This document shows, piece after piece, positions 1 to 7,446 of a stretch of 7,852 nucleotides of DNA; within the stretch, counting starts at the first letter, position 1; every line of letters begins with the position of its first letter. The position numbers and the translations under genes were made by a program. The DNA comes from an uncultured Christensenellaceae bacterium (GTDB lineage Bacteria > Bacillota > Clostridia > Christensenellales > MGBC116941): the NCBI GenBank assembly GCA_910585035.1, contig CAJUEF010000002.1, positions 31,688-39,539 on the forward strand. The letters run 5' to 3'. The notes beneath the pieces are model-generated. The model was not told the DNA's origin and ran no database searches. It saw only the letters and a list, made by a program, of their open reading frames with translations.

Positions 1-3000
1 AGCTCTGCCATCGTCTTTGGCATTGTGTCCACAAGAACACCGCGAACAAAAGGCGTTCCAAATTCCGGAATGCCAAAAGTGCCAACCTTGGAATTTATGT
101 CCTTTTCACAAAGTCCAAGTGCCTTTGTGGATGAAAATATACTCATTGTTTCTTTATCGTCAAGAGGAATTTCTTTTGGGTCAATGCCTGTTGCATCCTC
201 TAATGCCCTTAGCATAGTAGGGTCATCATGACCAAGGGCGTCAACTTTAACCAAAATGTCGTGCATACTGTTAAAATCAAAGTGAGTAGTTACAACTCCC
301 TTTTCCTTACTGTCTGCAGGATGCTGGATAGGAGTAAAATCATAAACCTCATATTTTTTAGGAACAATAACAATGCCGCCGGGATGCTGCCCTGTGGTGC
401 GCTTAACGCCAACACAGCCGGATACCAGCCAATTTCGGTATGCATCATTAAATATAAGTTCCTTTTCCTCCTCATATTTGCGCACAAAACCATAAGCCGT
501 TTTATCCTGCAAAGTGCTTACGGTTCCTGCTCTGAATACATGTCCTTCACCAAATAAATCTTCTATGTACTTATGTGCCTTTGGCTGGTATTCTCCGGAA
601 AAGTTAAGGTCAATATCAGGCACCTTGTCTCCCTCAAAACCAAGGAACACCTCAAAAGGTATGTCATATCCATCCTTAAAAAGCGGCTGTCCGCAGCTTT
701 CGCAAACTCTGTCAGGTAAATCCTTGCCGCAGGGATATTTGTCAGTATCAACATCAAAATAAGTGGTTTTACAATGTTTACATATGTAATGAGGCGCAAG
801 AGGATTAACCTCGGTAATACCTGATAAATAGGCCACAAAAGAAGAACCTACAGAGCCTCTTGAACCTACCAAATATCCGTCATCCATAGACTTTTTAACA
901 AGCTTTTGAGCAATCAGGTAAAGAACAGCATAGCCGTATTTATTAATGGAATTTAGCTCTTTATCTATTCTTTTCTGAACAACCTCAGGTATATTTTCGC
1001 CGTAAAGCTCGTAAGCTCTGTTATATGTAAGAGAGGTTATTTCATCTTCTGCTCCTTCAATAGTAGGGGTATATGTTTCCCCATCTAAAAAAGGCCTGTC
1101 TACATTGCACATGTCCGCTATTAGATTAGTGTTATCTATAACAACCTCTTTGGCAATATCGCTGCCCATATATGAAAATTCCTTAAGCATTTCATCGGTT
1201 GTTCTAAAATATATAGGCGTGTCGTTATCTCCGTCCTTATATCCAAGCCCCGCCATCAATACCTGGCGGAAAATCTGGTCTTCCTTATTTATAAAGTGGG
1301 CGTCACAGGTTGCAGCAACCGGCTTGCCAAGCTCTTTTCCCAGTTTATATATACCCATATTTATCTGCTGTAACTCTTTTTCAGACTGTACCTTGCCCTG
1401 TCTTACAAGAAACATATTGTTTCCCGTTGGCTGAATTTCCAAATAGTCGTAAAACTCAGCTATCTTTTTTATTTCATCAGCAGATTTTTTATTTATAATG
1501 CTTCTGTAGAGTTCTCCCCGCTCGCAAGCGCTTCCAACAAGCAATCCCTTCCTATGCTGCTTTAAAATACTCTTTGGAATTCTTGGTTTTTTATAAAAGT
1601 AATCCAAATGAGAAACGGAAACAAGTCTGTATAAATTTCTTAATCCCTCAATATCCTTTGCCAGCAAAATAACGTGGTAAACGTCTCCGCCAACCTCGCC
1701 GCCATTTTTTGTACACCACCGGTTAACCTCATGCAGCAAAGACAAGCCTTGTTCCCTTAACATTTCAATAAGCTTTATAAGCAGCTCTCCTGTTGCCTTG
1801 GCATCATGGTCTGCACGATGATGATTTTCCAAAATAATGGAAAAGTGCTTTGTCAGCGTATCCAGCTTGTGATTTTTTAAATCAGGCAGCAGCACTCTGC
1901 TAAGTGAAAGAGTGTCAAGCACAGGCATTGTAAATCTGTTTTGCTTATCATTATAATATATAAATCCTGTGTCAAAACCGGCGTTGTGAGCGGATAAATT
2001 ACATCCCTTGCAAAACTCGTAAAAGCTGTCCAGCACATCGTCAATAAGCGGCGCATCCTTTACCATTTCATTGGTAATACCTGTAATCTTGGTTATTTTA
2101 GGAGAAATCTGTTTTTGAGGATTGACAAGACTGTGAAACATTTCACAAATTTCTCCGTTTTTTATTTTCACAGCTCCTATTTCTGTTATCTTTTCAGTGA
2201 GAAAGTCCAGCCCTGTCGTTTCAATATCAAATACAACAATATCTTTATCAAGGCTGCTGTCATCACACTTTGATACAAACTGGTTCTCGTCGTCTAAAAG
2301 ATAACCTTCCACGCCGTAAATAATTTTTATATCCTTGCCTTTTGCCGTAAAATATGCTTCAGGAAAGCTTTGCACCACGCCGTGATCCGTAATTGCAAGC
2401 GCCTTATGTCCAAAGCTTTCCGCCAGCTTTATCATCTTTTTTATATCTATAATGCCATCCATAGAGCTCATTTGAGTATGGAGATGCAGCTCCGTGCGTT
2501 TTCCAATTTCACAGGTATCTCTCCGCACCTTAGGATTTACAGATTTTTCTATCCCAAGTACGCTAATAAAGTTTGTGCCTGTGTAGTTGTCTGTAGCATA
2601 ATTTCCGTAAATAGTAACATAAGCGCTTTTAAGAGCTCCTTTAAGTCCGCAGGCTTCTATATCGGCAGTGTTAGTATAAAGCTTAACATTGGCAGCTCCC
2701 GTTTCATCCTTAATACCAAATTTTAAAGATGTCTTTCCGCTTTGCGGAAAATCCCGGGAGTCAACCGCAAAAATTTCTCCGGTAACTTTTACTTTACCAA
2801 AGGTTAAATCCTGCACTTTAACATCTTTTATTTTATAAGTTTTACCATAAAGTAAATTATCATTTTGCTCTTTTGGTTTTGTCCTTGCAGTCTTTACCGC
2901 CGGCTTCTTACTCTCCTGTACTTCCAGCTCAAGAAAAAGAGAATTTTCAAACATGTCTTCAAATTTTTTACAAACCGTTTTTATCCATTCCCCGCAGAGC

Positions 3001-3350
3001 ACATTTTCTTCAGCATTTTCAGGCACTTTAACTGTATATCCGTTTTCATTTTTTAAAACATTAATATAATTGCCAAGATTACCATTAACAGAAGTTATAA
3101 GGTCAAACAAAAAATCACTGTTGTCCTGTGACAGAAAAACATCGTAACAGGAAAAATGAATGTTAAAATTAACATTCATTTTAAGCTTAACAGAAAGCGC
3201 AGACGATATTTTTTTTATTTGAGACACAGGTATCAGTTCCCCTGCTTCAACTATTCCTTGAACTGTGTTTGTTTTTTTCGACGCAACTACGTCTTTAATA
3301 TGTATTTTAGCTTTATCCAGTCCGTATTCCTTTAAAATTTCTTCAATCAT
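1..3350 (-). CDS. polC: DNA polymerase III alpha subunit, PolC type (C-terminus cut by window edge)
   Basis: Main replicative DNA polymerase of low-GC Gram-positive bacteria, with built-in 3'-5' proofreading. About 1116 residues are visible in one open frame; B. subtilis PolC has about 1437, so roughly the last 320 lie beyond position 1. Domains in order: N-terminal region 1-170; OB fold about 175-275; first part of the PHP domain about 285-355 (HLHT 289-292, TDH 321-323, E348); inserted DEDDh exonuclease about 370-535 (FDIETTG at 374-380, D460 in HNAGFD, H511 and D516 in HHRADHDA); second part of PHP to about 700 (CDAHF, D683 and H685); polymerase core with SRGSVGSS 830-837; zinc-binding cysteines C857, C860, C883, C886; catalytic palm aspartates D912 and D914 in PDIDLNFSGEYQ; then KRTTGQHPGG. 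The ATG overlaps the ispG stop as ATGA. The nearest purine-rich site, GAGGAA, lies 14 nt upstream, which is far, so translation is probably coupled to ispG. An in-frame TGA upstream rules out a nearby longer start. Family identity is very secure. Confidence 0.97.
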   Translation of the reverse strand, partial: MIEEILKEYGLDKAKIHIKDVVASKKTNTVQGIVEAGELIPVSQIKKISSALSVKLKMNVNFNIHFSCYDVFLSQDNSDFLFDLITSVNGNLGNYINVLKNENGYTVKVPENAEENVLCGEWIKTVCKKFEDMFENSLFLELEVQESKKPAVKTARTKPKEQNDNLLYGKTYKIKDVKVQDLTFGKVKVTGEIFAVDSRDFPQSGKTSLKFGIKDETGAANVKLYTNTADIEACGLKGALKSAYVTIYGNYATDNYTGTNFISVLGIEKSVNPKVRRDTCEIGKRTELHLHTQMSSMDGIIDIKKMIKLAESFGHKALAITDHGVVQSFPEAYFTAKGKDIKIIYGVEGYLLDDENQFVSKCDDSSLDKDIVVFDIETTGLDFLTEKITEIGAVKIKNGEICEMFHSLVNPQKQISPKITKITGITNEMVKDAPLIDDVLDSFYEFCKGCNLSAHNAGFDTGFIYYNDKQNRFTMPVLDTLSLSRVLLPDLKNHKLDTLTKHFSIILENHHRADHDAKATGELLIKLIEMLREQGLSLLHEVNRWCTKNGGEVGGDVYHVILLAKDIEGLRNLYRLVSVSHLDYFYKKPRIPKSILKQHRKGLLVGSACERGELYRSIINKKSADEIKKIAEFYDYLEIQPTGNNMFLVRQGKVQSEKELQQINMGIYKLGKELGKPVAATCDAHFINKEDQIFRQVLMAGLGYKDGDNDTPIYFRTTDEMLKEFSYMGSDIAKEVVIDNTNLIADMCNVDRPFLDGETYTPTIEGAEDEITSLTYNRAYELYGENIPEVVQKRIDKELNSINKYGYAVLYLIAQKLVKKSMDDGYLVGSRGSVGSSFVAYLSGITEVNPLAPHYICKHCKTTYFDVDTDKYPCGKDLPDRVCESCGQPLFKDGYDIPFEVFLGFEGDKVPDIDLNFSGEYQPKAHKYIEDLFGEGHVFRAGTVSTLQDKTAYGFVRKYEEEKELIFNDAYRNWLVSGCVGVKRTTGQHPGGIVIVPKKYEVYDFTPIQHPADSKEKGVVTTHFDFNSMHDILVKVDALGHDDPTMLRALEDATGIDPKEIPLDDKETMSIFSSTKALGLCEKDINSKVGTFGIPEFGTPFVRGVLVDTMPKTMAE

Positions 3351-4411
3351 TTTATTTGTTTTCGTTCCTCATCCAACATTTTTCTGATTTCATCCATAAA
3401 TTCACCGGTTCCGTTTCCGTTTTTACATGTTTTATAAACCTGTCCGTTTTTAAAAATAACAAAACTGCCCTTGCCCCCTGCAATACCTATATCAGCAGAC
3501 TTAGCTTCTCCGGGACCGTTAACAACACACCCCATAACAGCTATTGTAATATTATCCTTGACATCGGAAAACTCCCGTTCTATCATTTCCGCTATTCTTT
3601 GAACGTCAATACCCGTTCTTGCGCAGGTAGGACAGCTGACAACATTTACGCCCTCATCTATAAGCCCGCATGCTTTCAGAATCCTTTTCGCTATAACAGG
3701 CTCTCTTTCAGGGCTGCCGGTAACAGAAATTCTAACTGTATCGCCTATTCCTCTAAGAAGAAGGCTTCCAACGCCTACAGAGCTTTTTATAACGCTGTTT
3801 TCCAAAGTGCCTGCCTCTGTCACTCCAAGATGCAGAGGATATTCGCACTTAGAGGATATTAACTCATAGCTCTTCACCATTGTAGGAACATCTGAGCATT
3901 TTACGGATATACATATATCGTCAAAGCCGCTTTCTTCTAAAATCCTAACATTGCGAAGAGCAGCTTCAACCATAGATTTTTCGTTTACTCCTCCGTATGT
4001 ATTCAGTAAATCTAAAGGCACAGAGCCGCTATTTGCCCCCACTCTTATGGGTATTCCCGCATTTTTAGCCGCCCTGCTCACTTCTCTTACCTTTTCTTTC
4101 CCTCCAATATTTCCCGGGTTAATCCTTATTTTATGAATTCCTGCTTCTATAGCGGAAACAGCTATTTTGTAATCAAAATGTATATCTCCGATTATAGGCA
4201 CGCTGCATCTTGAAATTATCTCTTTTAAAGGTTCAATACAATCCATATCATAAATAGAAATGCGCACCAGGTCACAGCCGTTTTTAACAAGAGCTTCAGT
4301 CTGTCTGACCGTTGCTTCAACGTCCTTAGTATCAGTATTTGTCATACTTTGAACGGCAATTTTGCTGCCGCCGCCTATAGGCACTCCGCCTATATTAATA
4401 CGCTTTGTCAT
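3347..4411 (-). CDS. ispG: 4-hydroxy-3-methylbut-2-en-1-yl diphosphate synthase (IspG/GcpE)
   Basis: Cytosolic iron-sulfur enzyme of the MEP isoprenoid pathway. It reductively opens the ring of 2-C-methyl-D-erythritol 2,4-cyclodiphosphate to give HMBPP. The protein has 354 residues, the usual size for bacterial IspG without the plant-type insert. It opens with the family pattern VPIGGG...VQSMTNTDT (residues 10-28) and a TIM-barrel half containing GDIHFD (75-80), KIRINPGNIG (94-103) and RVGANSGS (123-130). The [4Fe-4S] ligands are all present: C260 and C263 in CPTCARTG, C295 in GCVVNGPGE, and the glutamate E302. The ATG start follows a GAGG Shine-Dalgarno with 9 nt spacing that lies in the last codons of rseP; only 6 nt separate the rseP stop from this start. 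The stop TGA overlaps the polC ATG by 4 nt. It lies in the same unit as dxr and uppS, so upstream and downstream steps of isoprenoid supply are co-transcribed by inference. Confidence 0.97.
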   Translation of the reverse strand: MTKRINIGGVPIGGGSKIAVQSMTNTDTKDVEATVRQTEALVKNGCDLVRISIYDMDCIEPLKEIISRCSVPIIGDIHFDYKIAVSAIEAGIHKIRINPGNIGGKEKVREVSRAAKNAGIPIRVGANSGSVPLDLLNTYGGVNEKSMVEAALRNVRILEESGFDDICISVKCSDVPTMVKSYELISSKCEYPLHLGVTEAGTLENSVIKSSVGVGSLLLRGIGDTVRISVTGSPEREPVIAKRILKACGLIDEGVNVVSCPTCARTGIDVQRIAEMIEREFSDVKDNITIAVMGCVVNGPGEAKSADIGIAGGKGSFVIFKNGQVYKTCKNGNGTGEFMDEIRKMLDEERKQIK

Positions 4412-4417
4412 AGGCTA

Positions 4418-5431
4418 TTACCTCACAAATATATTTAGCACATCGTTAAACATAAGCAGCAGCATAACTCCGAATAAAATAACAAATCCGCCAAAATGTA
4501 TCTTGCTTTCCAGTTCTCTGTCAATAGGGTGCTTAGTTGCAGCTTCGTAAAAACAAAATATTAACCGTCCCCCGTCAAGGGCTGGTATAGGAAGCAAGTT
4601 CATTATGCCAAGGCTAAAGCTTATTAGCACAGCAATTCTAAGCACGGTATAAAGCCCGTAATTAACGGAAGTTCCAAGAACGTCAATAATTGCAATAGTT
4701 CCTCCCATATCTTCAAGGGGCTGGGTTCTTGTAAACAATCCTTTCAGAGCTGAAAAGGTATCATAGGCAATTGCGTAACCCCACCTGATTGATTTTCCAA
4801 AAGCATTTACAATACTGTATTTTTGCACGTTAGCCATTGAAATTCCTATTTGTCCGTTGCTGTCAAAAGGAATATTAAAAAACATAGGCTGACCGTTTCG
4901 CTCAACAGTAATTCTTGCCGTCTCACCCTGATTTTTTAACGTATAAAGCTTTCCGCTTACCTCCATGGAAAACACTGTGCTTCTTCCGTTAACGTCTGTA
5001 ATAACATCCCCTGCCTGCAAGCCTGCAGCCATTGCGTTGCTGTTTTCCGACACCTTTGATATAGTGGAATTTACTTCTCCTTGGGTACACAGCAAAAACA
5101 TGGATATAAGAATAGCAGTAACGATATTAAAAACAGGACCGGCAAGTATAGTAGCTATCCTCTTTGACACACTCACATTGTTCATAGCGCTAGGGCTGTC
5201 GCTTTCCTCATCCTCTCCCTCAAAAGCAGTAAATCCGCCAAGAGGAAGGCACCTTACAGAATATATCGTGCCGTTTTTTTCCGTAGACCATATTTTAGGA
5301 CCAAAGCCAATGGCAAATTCCAAAACCCCTATTCCGCATTTTTTTCCAACAATATAATGTCCAAATTCATGAATACACACAAGAACGCTCATAAACAAAA
5401 GACCAAAAATTATTTTTAAAACAATATCCAT
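4418..5431 (-). CDS. rseP: Site-2 intramembrane zinc metalloprotease (RseP/RasP family)
   Basis: Polytopic membrane protease that cleaves transmembrane segments within the bilayer, typically anti-sigma factors or leftover signal peptides; the substrate here is unknown. With the start chosen here it has 337 residues. The zinc motif HEFGH follows the first membrane segment (residues 21-25 here), and the second active-site motif NLLPIPALDGG (278-288, with D286) lies in a later membrane helix. Between them are the family segment EGEDEESDSP and a hydrophobic helix at about 94-117, then one PDZ domain at roughly 120-195. A final hydrophobic helix lies near 314-331. A single PDZ and this length are usual for Clostridia; E. 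coli RseP is longer and has two. The start at 5431 has a strong AGAGGTG Shine-Dalgarno 5 nt upstream. An in-frame ATG at 5446 would add MRGEG but has no Shine-Dalgarno, and its own codons form the ribosome site of the later start. The gene ends TAA 6 nt before ispG. Confidence 0.94.
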   Translation of the reverse strand: MDIVLKIIFGLLFMSVLVCIHEFGHYIVGKKCGIGVLEFAIGFGPKIWSTEKNGTIYSVRCLPLGGFTAFEGEDEESDSPSAMNNVSVSKRIATILAGPVFNIVTAILISMFLLCTQGEVNSTISKVSENSNAMAAGLQAGDVITDVNGRSTVFSMEVSGKLYTLKNQGETARITVERNGQPMFFNIPFDSNGQIGISMANVQKYSIVNAFGKSIRWGYAIAYDTFSALKGLFTRTQPLEDMGGTIAIIDVLGTSVNYGLYTVLRIAVLISFSLGIMNLLPIPALDGGRLIFCFYEAATKHPIDRELESKIHFGGFVILFGVMLLLMFNDVLNIFVR

Positions 5432-5436
5432 TCCTT

Positions 5437-5443
5437 CACCTCT
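5437..5443 (-). promoter_or_regulatory. Shine-Dalgarno site deciding the rseP start
   Basis: On the coding strand the sequence AGAGGTG is followed by AAGGA and then ATG at 5431. This is close to the ideal anti-16S match and spacing. It overlaps codons 2-4 of the longer reading from the ATG at 5446, so it favours the shorter protein beginning MDIVLK. Confidence 0.75.
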
Positions 5444-5479
5444 CATTCATTATACACGTATTATATGAATAATTTGTTA

Positions 5480-6622
5480 TTATAATTCGACAAGACTTTT
5501 ATAATCAGCAATAATTTTATCCATAATCATATTGTGAGTATGATGAATGTTTTCCAAATTAAGATCTTCGTCCTCAAAACTGTTAAGGCCGTATTCCACC
5601 AACTTTGGTATATCTGTAAATTTAATCTGCTCCTGTAAAAAAAGGCTGACAGCAGCTTCATTTGCTGCATTTAATGCAGTAAGAGCAAGTCCACCTTTTT
5701 TTAATCCCTCAAAAGCAAAGGAGAGACATGGAAACCTTTTTAAGTCAGGCTTTTCAAAATGCAAGCTTCCTATATTCGATAAATCCAGCCTTTTTACCTG
5801 CGTGTTTTTTATTCTGTCAGGATAAGTCATCGCATATTGAATAGGAATACGCATATCAGCATTGCCAAGCTGAGCCATAACGCTGCCGTCAATAAATTCC
5901 ACCATACTGTGAATAATACTCTCTCTATGCACAAGTACTTTTATATTTTCAGGGCTTATATTAAAAAGACGAACAGCCTCAATAACCTCAAGACCTTTAT
6001 TCATAAGGGTTGCGCTGTCAATGGTTATCTTTTTGCCCATAGACCAATTAGGATGCTTTAACGCCATTTCTAAAGTTATATCCTTAAATTCACATGCAGG
6101 CTTTTCCCTAAAAGGTCCCCCCGAAGCCGTTATAATTATTTTATCTATTTCCTTTTTTTTATTGCCGTTTATACACTGAAATATGGCGCTGTGCTCGCTA
6201 TCTATTGGTAAAAGCTCCGTTTTATTTTCACTTATAAGCTCTCCGCCGCAAACTAGCGCTTCTTTATTGGCAAGTCCCACTCTTTTAGAACTTTTAAGAG
6301 CCTCTAAAAAAGAATCCAGCCCGGCCATTCCAACAATAGCGCATATAACCATATCCGCCTTTTCACTCGCGGCCAGCCTTGCAGCTTCAATCCCACTAAT
6401 TACTTTAACGCTTAAAGGAAGATTATCTCTCACAGCTTTATATTTGCTTTCATCAGCAATACCTACAAGTGAAGGATTAAATTCCTTAGCCTGTTTTATA
6501 AGCAGCTCATGATTGCTTCCGGCAATAAGCCCGTAAACATCAAAATCCTGTCTGTTATTTCTTATTATATCCAGGGTTTGAGTTCCTATTGAGCCGGTAC
6601 TTCCTAAAATAGTAACCTTCAA
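5480..6622 (-). CDS. dxr: 1-deoxy-D-xylulose 5-phosphate reductoisomerase (Dxr/IspC)
   Basis: Cytosolic enzyme of the committed MEP step, converting 1-deoxy-D-xylulose 5-phosphate to 2-C-methyl-D-erythritol 4-phosphate with NADPH and a divalent metal; it is the target of fosmidomycin. The 380 residues match the family length. Visible motifs are the NADPH-binding GSTGSIG (7-13), AIVGMAGL (95-102), GLANKEALV (116-124), metal ligands D141 and E143 in IDSEHSAIFQ, TASGGPFRE (165-173), the active-site loop with HPNWSMGKKITIDSAT (190-205), and MNKGLEVIEA containing the third metal ligand E212. LTALNAANEAAV (314-325) is also conserved. The start codon is TTG at 6622, directly abutting the TAA of cdsA; the nucleotide-binding motif begins at residue 7, so no later start is possible. 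A GGGGGG tract in the last codons of cdsA, 7 nt upstream, can serve as Shine-Dalgarno. The gene stops 48 nt before the preferred rseP start. Confidence 0.97.
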   Translation of the reverse strand: MKVTILGSTGSIGTQTLDIIRNNRQDFDVYGLIAGSNHELLIKQAKEFNPSLVGIADESKYKAVRDNLPLSVKVISGIEAARLAASEKADMVICAIVGMAGLDSFLEALKSSKRVGLANKEALVCGGELISENKTELLPIDSEHSAIFQCINGNKKKEIDKIIITASGGPFREKPACEFKDITLEMALKHPNWSMGKKITIDSATLMNKGLEVIEAVRLFNISPENIKVLVHRESIIHSMVEFIDGSVMAQLGNADMRIPIQYAMTYPDRIKNTQVKRLDLSNIGSLHFEKPDLKRFPCLSFAFEGLKKGGLALTALNAANEAAVSLFLQEQIKFTDIPKLVEYGLNSFEDEDLNLENIHHTHNMIMDKIIADYKSLVEL

Positions 6623-6635
6623 TTAAATTCCCCCC
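6620..6635 (-). promoter_or_regulatory. cdsA/dxr junction: G-tract ribosome site plus TTG start
   Basis: The coding strand reads GGGGGG, AATTTAA, then TTG. The G tract is part of the penultimate codons of cdsA and can pair with the anti-Shine-Dalgarno through G-C and G-U pairs. The TAA stop of cdsA touches the TTG start of dxr, in the same reading frame. Ribosomes finishing cdsA are therefore placed on the dxr start, which suggests translational coupling; this is inference from geometry. Confidence 0.65.
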
Positions 6636-7444
6636 AGCATTTTAAACACCGTCATTAAAATGTAACAAATCGGCAGACAGAAAAATATACTGTCCAGTCT
6701 GTCCATTATTCCACCATGTCCGGGTATAAGATTACTGTAATCCTTTATGCCGCATATACGCTTTATCATTGACGCCGTTAAATCGCCAAACTGAGCAAAT
6801 ATTCCACAAACAACCCCAAGACTAATGATAAACCCAAAAGGAATTTTAGCACTTAAAACAACAGGAAGTAAAAAATAAAGAGCAACAGACATTACAACAG
6901 AGCCAAAAAATCCCCCGACAGAGCCTTCAATAGTTTTTTTAGGACTTACGGTGGGGCTTAACTTGTGCTTACCAAAATAACTTCCTGCAAAATAAGCAAA
7001 AATATCCGTGGCAATACAACAAAGTATAATAGATATTAACAGTGAAAATCCAAAATCCAAATTGTTCTCTGTAATCAAAATCGGACACACAAAAGACACC
7101 ATAAGACAAGGGTATATAAACTGTAAATTAGAATAGAGCATTTCTTCATCCACTTTTTTGCGTATAATAAAATAACAAAAGTTAAGATAAACGCAAATTC
7201 CAAGAAGCAAAAAAATGCCCGTGTTGTTAAACAACAAGTATGCCGGAATTAACAGCATCATAAATACATGCCCAAAAACAGGACTGGATTTTATCCCCCC
7301 CTGCTTAAAAGCGTTATTTACTTCATATATACACATATTGCCTAAAACAAATATAAGCGCCATAAATCCTGTTGTTTTAAACATAAGAAAAATTATCACT
7401 ATAGCGGCAAATATAGCACCGTAAAAAATCCTTTTAGCTAGCAT
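6623..7444 (-). CDS. cdsA: Phosphatidate cytidylyltransferase (CDP-diglyceride synthase)
   Basis: Integral membrane enzyme that makes CDP-diacylglycerol from phosphatidic acid and CTP, the branch point to phosphatidylglycerol, cardiolipin and other phospholipids. The 273 residues fit the family. The protein is mostly hydrophobic, with about eight or nine likely membrane helices (roughly 6-22, 24-40, 55-71, 74-94, 110-124, 132-153, 177-197, 203-221, 252-268). The cytosolic-side motifs GSYFGKHKLSPTVSPKKT (154-171) and EGSVGG (173-178) are conserved. The C-terminal region at 225-251 fits the CDP-diglyceride synthase signature: S225, K228-R229, K234-D235, P241-x-H243-G-G, D248-R249 and D251. The ATG lies 2 nt after the uppS stop, with an AAGGTG Shine-Dalgarno at 7453-7458 (8 nt spacing) inside the last uppS codons. 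The stop abuts the dxr TTG. A G7 tract occurs at codons 48-50 (positions 7295-7301). Confidence 0.96.
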   Translation of the reverse strand: MLAKRIFYGAIFAAIVIIFLMFKTTGFMALIFVLGNMCIYEVNNAFKQGGIKSSPVFGHVFMMLLIPAYLLFNNTGIFLLLGICVYLNFCYFIIRKKVDEEMLYSNLQFIYPCLMVSFVCPILITENNLDFGFSLLISIILCCIATDIFAYFAGSYFGKHKLSPTVSPKKTIEGSVGGFFGSVVMSVALYFLLPVVLSAKIPFGFIISLGVVCGIFAQFGDLTASMIKRICGIKDYSNLIPGHGGIMDRLDSIFFCLPICYILMTVFKMLGGI

Positions 7445-7446
7445 AA

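Noticed and set aside
290..838. Minus-strand open frames of 67 and 91 codons (290-493 and 563-838)
   Set aside because: They lie out of frame inside polC, in the region coding the zinc module and catalytic palm, which reads through cleanly in the polC frame.
3209..3216. A8 tract near the start of polC
   Set aside because: It encodes lysines in frame (codons 46-49) and the frame continues intact to the window edge; there is no sign of programmed slippage.
3356..3862. 168-codon open frame on the plus strand
   Set aside because: It is fully antisense to ispG, whose iron-sulfur motifs are intact; the translated sequence shows no recognisable domain and has no ribosome site I would trust.
4965..5357. 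130-codon open frame on the plus strand
   Set aside because: Antisense to rseP across its PDZ and HExxH region; best explained as a shadow of the real gene.
5446..5469. Imperfect inverted repeat with TATAAT between dxr and rseP, as a possible promoter or operator
   Set aside because: TATAAT on the coding strand (5454-5449) has no good -35 at 16-18 nt and no extended -10; the repeat has several mismatches and the stretch is AT-rich, so chance similarity is likely. It also lacks the GC stem and T-run of a terminator.
6150..6162. A8GG tract in dxr with the A AAA AAG heptamer in the phase used for -1 frameshifting in dnaX
   Set aside because: The -1 frame meets a stop within a few codons, giving a truncated Dxr without its active site, and I see no upstream Shine-Dalgarno stimulator or clear downstream stem. 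Lysine-rich codons in an AT-rich genome explain it.
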